From: Bacillota bacterium
GTDB taxonomy: Bacteria > Bacillota > Clostridia > Oscillospirales > Acutalibacteraceae
NCBI GenBank assembly: GCA_023391275.1
Contig: JAEWBE010000026.1
Location: 1-19,693, forward strand
DNA length: 19,693 nucleotides
Direction of reading: 5' to 3'
This document shows positions 14,634 through 19,693 of this stretch, in pieces. The notes beneath the pieces were generated by a model, which made no database searches, was not told the origin of the DNA, and saw only the letters and a list, made by a program, of their open reading frames with translations. The position numbers and the translations under genes are program-made. The number at the start of each line of letters is the position of its first letter. Positions within the stretch are counted from its first letter, which is position 1.

Positions 14634-14999
14634 ATGGGACTGTTTGAAGATGTTGTTGTCAATGCGAAATCAGCGGTTAATGTGGTTGGCAAAAAGGCCG
14701 GTCAGATTGTTGATGTTTCCAAGCTCAGAATCAGCGCTGCCGACTTAAACAACGAAATTTCAAAACGCTACGAATCACTTGGCAGAACGGTTTATGAAGC
14801 GAAAAAAACAGATAACGATTCTTCCGATTTAGTCAGCGAATGCATTACTGCAATAGATGATTTATATGAGCAGCTTGACGCTGTAAACGAACAGTTGGTT
14901 GCAATGCGTGCAAAATTAGTGTGTAAAAACTGCGGGCAGGAAAATCCGCAGAGCTCGGTTTATTGCAGCAAATGCGGCCATAAACTTTCGGAGGACTGA
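14634..14999 (+). CDS. Helical zinc-ribbon protein of unknown function
   Basis: A 121-residue protein. The last 30 residues form a zinc ribbon with two Cys pairs (CKNCGQENPQSSVYCSKCGHKL), of the rubredoxin-knuckle type common in small Firmicutes proteins. The first 90 residues are predicted helical and coiled-coil-like (NNEISKRYESLGRTVYEAKK, and ITAIDDLYEQLDAVNEQLVAMRAKL). No signal peptide or membrane segment is evident, so it is probably cytoplasmic. The ATG at 14634 has AAAAGGAG nine bases upstream. It stands alone with its own extended -10 promoter and a strong terminator, suggesting substantial independent expression. I cannot assign a function; proteins with this N-terminal coil plus ribbon arrangement are usually annotated only as zinc-ribbon domain-containing. 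Confidence 0.85.
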   Translation: MGLFEDVVVNAKSAVNVVGKKAGQIVDVSKLRISAADLNNEISKRYESLGRTVYEAKKTDNDSSDLVSECITAIDDLYEQLDAVNEQLVAMRAKLVCKNCGQENPQSSVYCSKCGHKLSED

Positions 15000-15008
15000 T
15001 TTCAGTTT

Positions 15009-15055
15009 GACGCATTGAAAAAGAGGGGGGTTGAACCCCTCTTTTTCAATGCGTC
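15009..15055. terminator. Strong, probably bidirectional terminator
   Basis: A perfect 20-bp inverted repeat (15009-15028 with 15036-15055) around a 7-nt loop. The core is GAGGGG/CCCCTC, flanked by A5 on the left and T5 on the right inside the longer repeat, so the core hairpin plus U tract works in either direction. It begins 9 nt after the zinc-ribbon gene. Confidence 0.9.
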
Positions 15056-15061
15056 TGAATG

Positions 15062-15091
15062 TTCATAATATCTTAATCTTTTTAGTATACT
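15062..15091 (+). promoter_or_regulatory. Weak promoter candidate for the flippase gene
   Basis: TTCATA (15062-15067), 18 bases, TATACT (15086-15091). The -35 is a 4-of-6 match. The same stretch loosely resembles a sigma-E promoter (TCATAAT then TATACTTT). The strong terminator just upstream means some promoter must lie here; which one is uncertain. Confidence 0.35.
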
Positions 15092-15138
15092 TTAATGTAC
15101 AGTGTATTCATTGATTAAAGGGAAACGGATGTGTCGGA

Positions 15139-16902
15139 ATGGAAAATAGTAGGTCTGCAAGAGTCGGCAAACAAAGTTTTTTGCATGGCGCTTTAATTTT
15201 GATGGTTGCAATTGCTTTGGTCAAAATTATTGGCGCGTTGTTTAAAATTCCGCTGGCCTGGATTCTTACGCCTGTGGGGAATGGGTATTTTGGGAATGCG
15301 TATGCGTTGTATTTCCCGATTTTTAGTTTGGCGACGGCTGGCTTTCCGATTGCAATTTCCCGGCTGGTATCCGAAAATTCCGCGCGCGGGCGCTACAGGG
15401 ACATCCGGCAAATTCATACAGTATCCATCAAAATATTTATTGTATTGGGAATTGTGGCCTTTTGCATTATGTTTTTCGGCGCAAAACCTTATGTTCAGTA
15501 TGCCGACAGCAATAATCCCAACAGCGCCCTGCCGGCAATTTACGCTCTGGCACCGGCTATTTTCTTCAACAGTTTGATGGCGATTTACCGCGGTTATTAC
15601 GAAGGACTGCGCAATATGTACCCGACCGCGATTTCCGAAATCGTGGAGGCACTGTCCAAACTGGTTTTTGGGTTAACGGGGGCCGCGCTGATTATTCAGG
15701 CCGGGATGCGGGAGTATGCCGCAAGCGGCACCGTATATGGCATAAAACAGGCTTCTGCCGAATTTGCCAAACAGGCAACCCTTCCTTACGCTGCCGCGGG
15801 CGCGATTTTCGGCGTAACCGTCGGCTCCGTATTTGGGTTCCTGTTTCTGTTTATTTATCATAAAAGGCACAGCGACGGTATCACACGGGAAATGCTTCAG
15901 TCCTCGCCGCGTCCCATTCCAATGCAGATGACAACTTCCAGGCTGATACGGACCGCGATTCCAATCGCGCTGGGTTCTCTAGCAGTGAACCTTTCCACCC
16001 TGATTGACAGTACCTTTCTGAAAAGACGGATCAACGACATAATGGCGGATCATTCCCAGGTTATTTTAAATCTGTATAAAGGTGTGATTCCTTCTTCCGT
16101 CATACAGATGAATAATGTGCCCACTTTTCTGTTCGGCTGTTTTTCCAACGCTTCCACTTTGTTTATGCTGGTTCCTGCCGTTACCCAGGCGTTCGGTGTG
16201 AGCGCGCTGCCAAATGTAACCGAGGCATGGACGGGTGGCGACCCTAAAAAAATTAAAAAAAGCATTGAATCTGTTCTCCGCATCGTCGCAATGATTACAA
16301 TTCCCGCCGGTTTGGGCCTTTCTGTTTTGTCAACTCCGATTGCCAGCCTGTTGTACGGCTCGAACAACGCTCCTTCGGTCATTGGGAAAATCCTTGTGCT
16401 CCTGGGTCTGGGCGCGATTTTTGCGGCCATGAGCACACCAATCAACAGTATGCTGCAGGCGGTGGGCAGGGTCGACATGCCCGTTAAGCTGCTTGTGGTC
16501 GGTTTAGCGATTAAACTGGTGCTGAATTATACTTTGGTTGGCATTCCGGAAATTAATGTTATGGGTGCCGGGACAGGTACTCTTGTATGCTATATATTTA
16601 TTACAGTTTTTTCTTTGTTTTTCCTTTGCAGGGAAACCCGGATCGTACCGAACTTTGTATCCATATTTTTAAAACCGCTTTTGGCCTCCATGGTCTGTGC
16701 AACCGCGGCATATTTTGTTCAAAAGGTGGGTGCCGCAGTTATTTCCGGAAAGCTGGCAACCTGTTTTGCGATTGTGGTTGCGGGGCTTGTTTACATCATT
16801 TGCATGCTTTGGTTTAAAGCGCTTCATAAAAGTGATATTCTTATGCTTCCCAAAGGACAAAAAATTGCAAAAATACTTGAAAAACATAACTGGATAAGGT
16901 AA
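15139..16902 (+). CDS. SpoVB/YabM-like polysaccharide flippase (MOP superfamily)
   Basis: Integral membrane protein of 587 residues, about 14 membrane segments, from the SpoVB/MurJ-like branch of the MOP exporter superfamily, which moves lipid-linked sugars across the membrane. The N-terminal region is typical of SpoVB-like proteins: LHGALILMVAIALVKIIGALFKIPL then YFPIFSLATAGFPIAISRLVSENSARGR. Later family blocks are YRGYYEGLRNMYPTAISEIVEALSKL, TAIPIALGSLAVNLSTLIDS and FLFGCFSNASTLFMLVPAVTQAFGVSALP. In B. subtilis the gene yabM, coding for a SpoVB-like exporter, sits just before mazG (yabN), the same order as here, so this is best regarded as the YabM counterpart. The ATG at 15139 has no ideal ribosome binding site (GGAT at 15127, or AAAGGGAAA further up). 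The transported substrate is unproven; lipid-linked peptidoglycan or cortex precursor is the usual proposal. Confidence 0.88.
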   Translation: MENSRSARVGKQSFLHGALILMVAIALVKIIGALFKIPLAWILTPVGNGYFGNAYALYFPIFSLATAGFPIAISRLVSENSARGRYRDIRQIHTVSIKIFIVLGIVAFCIMFFGAKPYVQYADSNNPNSALPAIYALAPAIFFNSLMAIYRGYYEGLRNMYPTAISEIVEALSKLVFGLTGAALIIQAGMREYAASGTVYGIKQASAEFAKQATLPYAAAGAIFGVTVGSVFGFLFLFIYHKRHSDGITREMLQSSPRPIPMQMTTSRLIRTAIPIALGSLAVNLSTLIDSTFLKRRINDIMADHSQVILNLYKGVIPSSVIQMNNVPTFLFGCFSNASTLFMLVPAVTQAFGVSALPNVTEAWTGGDPKKIKKSIESVLRIVAMITIPAGLGLSVLSTPIASLLYGSNNAPSVIGKILVLLGLGAIFAAMSTPINSMLQAVGRVDMPVKLLVVGLAIKLVLNYTLVGIPEINVMGAGTGTLVCYIFITVFSLFFLCRETRIVPNFVSIFLKPLLASMVCATAAYFVQKVGAAVISGKLATCFAIVVAGLVYIICMLWFKALHKSDILMLPKGQKIAKILEKHNWIR

Positions 16903-16905
16903 AAT
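16877..16905 (+). promoter_or_regulatory. Strong sigma-A-type promoter for mazG, at the end of the flippase gene
   Basis: TTGAAA (16877-16882), exactly 17 bases, TAAAAT (16900-16905): 5 of 6 matches in both boxes. A start near 16912 gives a leader of about 36 nt for mazG. Confidence 0.65.
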
Positions 16906-16931
16906 GATAGCAGTTTAGCCGATATTTTACC
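16898..16931. repeat. Inverted repeat over the mazG -10 region
   Basis: GGTAAAAT (16898-16905) and ATTTTACC (16924-16931) are perfect 8-base inverted repeats separated by 18 bases. The left copy contains the -10 box and the flippase stop codon. The right copy ends two bases before the mazG ribosome binding site GGGAG. This is either an operator with half-sites 26 bp apart or an mRNA hairpin on read-through transcripts. Confidence 0.5.
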
Positions 16932-16947
16932 ATGGGAGATATTTGAT

Positions 16948-17739
16948 TTGGATTTTAAAAGAAAAGACAGATATACTATTGATGATATGTTAAACATCAT
17001 GAAGATACTGCGTTCCCCAAACGGCTGCCCATGGGATAAAGAGCAAACTCATCACAGCATTCGAAACTGCCTGATTGAAGAAACTTATGAAGCGGTAGAG
17101 GCAATCGACAACGAGGATGCCGCGCTTTTACAGGAAGAATTGGGCGATGTGCTTTTGCAGGTGCTCTTTCATTCTCAACTTGAAAGTGAGATAGGTCATT
17201 TTGATTTCTCGGATGTGGTGGACGGAATTGCAAAGAAAATGATTGTTCGCCATCCGCATGTTTTCGGTGATACGGTTGTCAGCGGTTCTGACGAGGTGTT
17301 AGTTAATTGGGATGCCATTAAAAAGGAAACGAAGAGCCAAACCACGCAAGCTGAGGTTTTACAGAGTGTTTCCCGGGCTTTGCCGGCGTTAATGCGCAGT
17401 GCCAAGGTACAGCATAAGGCCGCAAAGGTTGGCTTTGACTGGCCGGATGTTTCCGGTGCACTGGATAAAGTGGAGGAAGAGGCACAGGAATTAAGGGAGG
17501 CAATTGCTTCCGGTAGCCCGGATGACCGTGTGGAAGAGCTGGGTGATCTGCTGTTTTCCGTTGTGAATGTTTCCCGCTTTTTAAACGCAGAACCGGAGCA
17601 GGCGCTGAGTCTTTCGTGTGATAAATTTATTTCACGGTTTCAAAAAGTAGAACAACTGGCAAAAGAACGCGGCGTTGACATGGCTTCGTCAACTCTGGAT
17701 GAGCTCAATTTACTTTGGAATGACGCCAAGGCAAATTAA
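16948..17739 (+). CDS. mazG: Nucleoside triphosphate pyrophosphohydrolase MazG
   Basis: Cytoplasmic enzyme that hydrolyses NTPs or dNTPs to the monophosphate and PPi, clearing non-canonical nucleotides. The 263-residue protein has the two tandem MazG domains of the E. coli-type enzyme. The first begins LRSPNGCPWDKEQTHHS, with metal-binding Glu44-Glu45 and the EELGD of residues 63-67. The second, after VGFDWPD, has Glu176-178 and EELGD at 196-200. B. subtilis YabN also carries an N-terminal tetrapyrrole-methylase-like domain; that part is absent here. The start is TTG at 16948, with GGGAG nine bases upstream; the nearby ATG at 16932 reads into a stop after four codons. It sits between the YabM-like flippase and hup, with its own promoter. 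Confidence 0.94.
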   Translation: MDFKRKDRYTIDDMLNIMKILRSPNGCPWDKEQTHHSIRNCLIEETYEAVEAIDNEDAALLQEELGDVLLQVLFHSQLESEIGHFDFSDVVDGIAKKMIVRHPHVFGDTVVSGSDEVLVNWDAIKKETKSQTTQAEVLQSVSRALPALMRSAKVQHKAAKVGFDWPDVSGALDKVEEEAQELREAIASGSPDDRVEELGDLLFSVVNVSRFLNAEPEQALSLSCDKFISRFQKVEQLAKERGVDMASSTLDELNLLWNDAKAN

Positions 17740-17792
17740 TCATTCTCAGCTTCATGCTGTTGAATAATAAAAAAAACGGAGGTCAAATTATA

Positions 17793-18068
17793 ATGAATAA
17801 GACAGAATTAATTGCTGCTGTTGCAGAAAAAGCAAGTATTTCCAAAAAAGATGATGATAATGCTGTTAATGCGGTAATCGACACAATCGTTTCGAGCGTT
17901 CCACAAGATGAAAAAGTACAAATTGTTGGTTTTGGTACCTTCGAAGTCCGTTCCCGCAGCGAAAGACAGGGTCGTGACCCAAGAACGAATTCCCCGATCA
18001 CCATTCCGGCTTCCAAGGTTCCTGCATTTAAGGCAGGGAAGGCATTCAAAGACGCAACAGCGAAATAA
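17793..18068 (+). CDS. hup: DNA-binding protein HU
   Basis: Histone-like nucleoid protein of 91 residues, acting as a dimer. It starts with the standard MNKTELIAAVAEKASISKKD helix pair. The core VQIVGFGTFEVRSRSERQGRDPRTNSPITIPASKVPAFKAGKAFKD contains the DNA-minor-groove beta arm with its R-N-P-x-T-x-x-x-I/I-P region; here the usual 'RNPQT' reads RDPRT. The ATG at 17793 has GGAGGT nine bases upstream. The open frame reaches 17754, but that extension includes the ribosome binding site. Spacing to mazG is 53 nt with no good promoter seen, so it may be transcribed from the mazG promoter. It ends 21 nt before a strong terminator, which separates it from rqcP. Confidence 0.97.
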   Translation: MNKTELIAAVAEKASISKKDDDNAVNAVIDTIVSSVPQDEKVQIVGFGTFEVRSRSERQGRDPRTNSPITIPASKVPAFKAGKAFKDATAK

Positions 18069-18089
18069 TGTAGTTTTATTTGCATTTTT

Positions 18090-18132
18090 AAGGGACTGTA
18101 ACACAAAGAAAGGTTACGGCCCCTTGTTTTTT
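18090..18132 (+). terminator. Intrinsic terminator between hup and rqcP
   Basis: A stem of 13 base positions (18090-18102 with 18113-18125) with one A-C mismatch and one G-U pair around a 10-nt loop, followed by G and six T. It lies 18 nt before the rqcP start codon, leaving no room for a normal promoter, so rqcP must depend on read-through. Confidence 0.85.
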
Positions 18133-18150
18133 AATCAGAAAGGAAATTTT

Positions 18151-18411
18151 ATGAGGCTGGACAAGTATTTAAAGGTGTCACGCATTATTAAGCGCCGCAC
18201 CGTTGCAAACGACGCCTGTGATGCCGGAAGGGTTCTTGTAAACGGAAAACCCGCCCGTGCTTCTTACGAGGTGAAGCCGGGCGATATTTTGGAACTTCAG
18301 CTTGGTTCGCACGGTGTCAGGGCTCAAATACTCAGTATTAATGAATATGCAAAAAAAGATACTGCTGAGGAAATGTATAAAATTCTGTCCGACGAGCCAA
18401 GACAGCTTTAG
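18151..18411 (+). CDS. rqcP: S4-domain ribosome quality-control factor RqcP
   Basis: RNA-binding protein of 86 residues, the same length as B. subtilis YabO/RqcP. RqcP binds stalled 50S subunits and helps RqcH add C-terminal alanine tails to blocked nascent chains. The S4 fold covers most of it: MRLDKYLKVSRIIKRRTVANDACDAGRVLVNGKPARASYEVKPGDILEL, with the typical R-L-D-x-x-L and G-x-V-x-V-N-G elements. The C-terminal helix (KDTAEEMYKILSD) matches the RqcP type, not the longer Hsp15. The start at 18151 has AGAAAGGA six to seven bases upstream. The frame is open back to 17908 within hup, but that part is antisense-free overlap with a real gene and crosses a terminator. Position between mazG/hup and yabP matches the B. 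subtilis locus. Confidence 0.95.
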   Translation: MRLDKYLKVSRIIKRRTVANDACDAGRVLVNGKPARASYEVKPGDILELQLGSHGVRAQILSINEYAKKDTAEEMYKILSDEPRQL

Positions 18412-18439
18412 TATATGTCCTCCTGCTGATGCATACAAA
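18411..18439 (+). promoter_or_regulatory. Sigma-E-like sporulation promoter for yabP-yabQ
   Basis: GTATATG (18411-18417), a 14-base spacer and CATACAAA (18432-18439). The sporulation sigma-E consensus is about KMATATT, 14 bases, CATACAHT; matches are 5 of 7 and 7 of 8. In B. subtilis yabP belongs to the sigma-E regulon. The start would be near 18446. Confidence 0.6.
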
Positions 18440-18460
18440 TTGGTATGAACCGGTAGGAGG
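18419..18460 (+). promoter_or_regulatory. Hairpin that can hide the yabP ribosome binding site
   Basis: Positions 18419-18436 pair with 18443-18460 around a 6-nt loop: 16 of 18 positions pair (two G-U). The Shine-Dalgarno GGAGG (18456-18460) is fully paired with CCTCC (18419-18423). The left arm lies upstream of the predicted sigma-E start. There is no T run after the stem, so it is not a terminator. Confidence 0.65.
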
Positions 18461-18468
18461 TAATTTAG

Positions 18469-18747
18469 ATGACAGAAGAAAAAAAGCCCTCGAAAGCTCC
18501 CCATAGTCTGATTGTTGAAAACCGCCGGACGCTCACTGCCTCCGGGGTTTCCAATGTTGACAGTTTTGATGAACAGACCATTGTGGCCTACACCGACTTG
18601 GGCGAACTGATTATTCGCGGTTCCCAGCTGAAAATCAATAAACTGAATATTGAAACAGGAGAGCTCACCTTAATGGGAGACATTATTTCCATGTCTTATT
18701 CCGAAAACAAGCCTGTCGGGGGATTTTTCTCAAGGCTGTTCAAATAG
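18469..18747 (+). CDS. yabP: Sporulation protein YabP
   Basis: Sporulation protein of 92 residues, required for normal spore formation in B. subtilis and found in spore-formers. The family pattern is clear: an N-terminal polar stretch, HSLIVENRRTLTASGVSNVDSFDEQTIVAYTDLGELIIRGSQLKINKLNIETGELTLMGDIISMSYSE, then the basic C terminus FFSRLFK. It has no signal peptide or membrane helix. The ATG at 18469 has GGAGG (18456-18460) eight bases upstream. A sigma-E-like promoter and a hairpin masking that site lie in the 57-nt gap after rqcP. yabQ follows after 14 nt, so the two are cotranscribed. Exact biochemical role is not known. Confidence 0.94.
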   Translation: MTEEKKPSKAPHSLIVENRRTLTASGVSNVDSFDEQTIVAYTDLGELIIRGSQLKINKLNIETGELTLMGDIISMSYSENKPVGGFFSRLFK

Positions 18748-18761
18748 GGGAGTGAGGCCTG

Positions 18762-19358
18762 TTGTATTCTTCTCTTTCGCTGCAGTTTCAGGGTTTTTTA
18801 ATTTCCATTGGGGTGGGAATCTTACTGGGTGCGTTTTACGATGTCTTCCGTATTTTCCGTATTGTATTCCAGTCTGAGAAACGGGCGGTATTTTTTCAGG
18901 ATTTATTTTACATGCTCTGTACTGCTTTTGTCACATTTTTGGTGGCGCTTGGCGTGAATTATGGCGATGTTCGGTTTTATATTTTGTCCGGGGAAATCAT
19001 CGGCTGGTGTCTGTATTTTTTAACAGTCGGCATGGTTACCTTTCAGGTGTTTCAATTTACGTCCCGTCTTCTGCGCAAGTTTATAATAAATCCAATAAAG
19101 AAAATAATTTTTAAATTATTCCACTGGATTTTCAGTAAAATCAAAATCATTGGCAAAAATGTAAAAAATGTCACACTAAATCAGAAAAAACGCTTGAAAC
19201 AGCACAGAGAAATAGTGTATAATCATTTCATTAGTAAACGCAAAGCAAGAAAGAAAAAAATCAGCAAAAGCAAACGGATGAAACGAAAAAAAACGGCAAA
19301 GCTTGAGAGGGCGGTGCTGAAACATGAAAGTAATCAAGGCAAAAAAACAAAAAGGTAG
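18762..19358 (+). CDS. yabQ: Spore cortex biosynthesis protein YabQ
   Basis: Membrane protein required for spore cortex formation in B. subtilis, where it locates to the outer forespore membrane. The 198-residue product has membrane segments near residues 8-30 (FLISIGVGILLGAFYDVFRIF, the family's G-x-x-L-G-x-x-x-D-x-x-R pattern), 45-64 (LFYMLCTAFVTFLVALGVNYG) and about 72-98 (FYILSGEIIGWCLYFLTVGMVTF). The last 75 residues are very basic and Lys-rich (ending in KHESNQGKKTKR). The start is TTG at 18762, preceded by GGAGTGAGG. The tail overlaps divIC by 35 nt, and the region around 19194-19223 doubles as a sigma-A-type promoter for divIC. Confidence 0.92.
   Translation: MYSSLSLQFQGFLISIGVGILLGAFYDVFRIFRIVFQSEKRAVFFQDLFYMLCTAFVTFLVALGVNYGDVRFYILSGEIIGWCLYFLTVGMVTFQVFQFTSRLLRKFIINPIKKIIFKLFHWIFSKIKIIGKNVKNVTLNQKKRLKQHREIVYNHFISKRKARKKKISKSKRMKRKKTAKLERAVLKHESNQGKKTKR
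19194..19223 (+). promoter_or_regulatory. Sigma-A-type promoter for divIC, inside yabQ
   Basis: TTGAAA (19194-19199), an 18-base spacer, and a perfect TATAAT (19218-19223). A start near 19230 would give a leader of about 94 nt to the divIC ATG at 19324. Confidence 0.65.
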
Positions 19359-19626
19359 TTTATTGTTGCGGCTGGCGATTTTCGCTTTCGCGGTTTATAC
19401 TGTTGTGGCGCTTGTGAACCAGCAGGTTCAGATTAGCCAAAAGCGCCAGGAACTTGATTCCGTTAAACAGCAGATTCAAATTCAGGAAATAAAAAATGAA
19501 GACATAAAGCACGCTTTGAGTACGGGTGCCAATGCGAGCGGCGATTACATGGAGCGTGTTGCGCGCGAAGGGCTTAATTTGGCAAAACCGGGCGAACGTG
19601 TTTTTGTTAATATAGCCGGTAATTAA
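19324..19626 (+). CDS. divIC: Septum formation initiator DivIC (FtsB family)
   Basis: Single-pass division protein of 100 residues that works with DivIB and FtsL at the septum. A short basic cytoplasmic end (MKVIKAKKQKGS) precedes one membrane helix (LLLRLAIFAFAVYTVVALVNQ, about 13-33). An external coiled coil follows (QISQKRQELDSVKQQIQIQEIKNEDI), then the family's E-R-x-A-R-E-x-L-x-x-x-x-P-G-E segment (MERVAREGLNLAKPGERVFV). The ATG at 19324 gives the family N terminus; GGTG at 19313-19316 is seven bases upstream. It overlaps the end of yabQ by 35 nt. Because division needs it in growing cells, dependence on the sporulation genes upstream would be a problem, which the promoter within yabQ could solve. 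Confidence 0.93.
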   Translation: MKVIKAKKQKGSLLLRLAIFAFAVYTVVALVNQQVQISQKRQELDSVKQQIQIQEIKNEDIKHALSTGANASGDYMERVAREGLNLAKPGERVFVNIAGN

Positions 19627-19660
19627 TGGCTCTATTATTTAAGGAGGAAATCACTTACAT

Positions 19661-19693
19661 ATGCAGCTTGAGGTAGGAACAGTTCTGGAAGGA
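19661..19693 (+). CDS. S1 RNA-binding protein, 5' fragment (YabR-like)
   Basis: Only the first 11 codons are in the window: MQLEVGTVLEG. This agrees with the start of small S1-domain proteins such as B. subtilis YabR (MSIEVGSKLQG), and yabR is the next gene after divIC in B. subtilis. AAGGAGG lies at 19641-19647, 13 bases upstream, rather far. The gene runs off the window end, so its length and further domains cannot be judged. Confidence 0.7.
   Translation, partial: MQLEVGTVLEG

Noticed and set aside
15062..15092. Sigma-E promoter for the SpoVB-like flippase
   Set aside because: The -10 matches only 5 of 8 and the spacing is loose. A sigma-A reading is about as good, so sporulation control is not claimed.
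17908..18150. In-frame 5' extension of rqcP into hup
   Set aside because: It overlaps hup and crosses its terminator. The start at 18151 has a ribosome binding site and gives the exact family length.
18419..18460. rqcP-yabP hairpin read as a transcription terminator
   Set aside because: The stem is followed by TAATTTAG, not a T run, and its right arm is the yabP ribosome binding site.
1..19693. Mobile elements, CRISPR arrays, phage genes, tRNA or riboswitches
   Set aside because: No transposase or integrase frames, no regular direct repeats, no tRNA-like folds and no riboswitch core that I could recognise. Gene content is core chromosome throughout.

Overview
The window looks like chromosome from a spore-forming, moderately AT-rich Clostridia member, probably Oscillospiraceae/Acutalibacteraceae. 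The evidence is a Spo0A response regulator, the sporulation genes yabP and yabQ, strong AGGAGG-type ribosome binding sites, and a yabM-mazG-rqcP-yabP-yabQ-divIC-yabR gene order like that of Bacillus subtilis. The taxonomic placement is inference. I see no mobile element, CRISPR array, tRNA or rRNA. Nearly all the sequence is core chromosome.

Layout. (1) 4-789: spo0A with its terminator, then an AT-rich, structured 340-bp gap and an unrecognised 90-residue gene (1132-1404). (2) 1463-1942, minus strand: hotdog acyl-CoA thioesterase, convergent with the small gene and divergent from ispD. (3) 2166-4764: ispD-ispF (MEP isoprenoid pathway), then a DUF3343 Se/S-carrier-like protein and a class V cysteine desulfurase-like enzyme, coupled by an ATGA overlap. 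(4) 4849-7004: cdaA-cdaR (c-di-AMP synthesis and its regulator), with their own promoter and terminator and without an adjoining glmM. (5) 7137-14557: recJ, relA, a metallo-beta-lactamase-fold hydrolase, hemZ and a uridine-kinase-like enzyme, mostly with overlapping ends. (6) 14634-14999: a single-gene unit for a helical zinc-ribbon protein, closed by a strong terminator. (7) 15139-19693: SpoVB-like flippase, mazG, hup, rqcP, yabP, yabQ, divIC and the first 11 codons of a YabR-like S1 protein.

Regulation. Region 7 mixes vegetative genes (mazG, hup, rqcP, divIC) with sporulation genes (yabP, yabQ), and the sequence suggests how they are separated. A good sigma-A-type promoter precedes mazG, and an intrinsic terminator lies between hup and rqcP. 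A sigma-E-like promoter lies in the rqcP-yabP gap, and its -10 element is part of a long hairpin whose other arm contains the yabP Shine-Dalgarno sequence. A second strong sigma-A-type promoter lies inside the end of yabQ, just before divIC. This predicts that read-through mRNA cannot translate YabP, that mRNA started by sigma-E can, and that divIC is expressed independently. It is the most interesting feature of the window. The second most interesting is the Spo0A receiver domain, which keeps the phospho-acceptor Asp but has lost the conserved Lys and one of the two acidic-pocket Asp residues.
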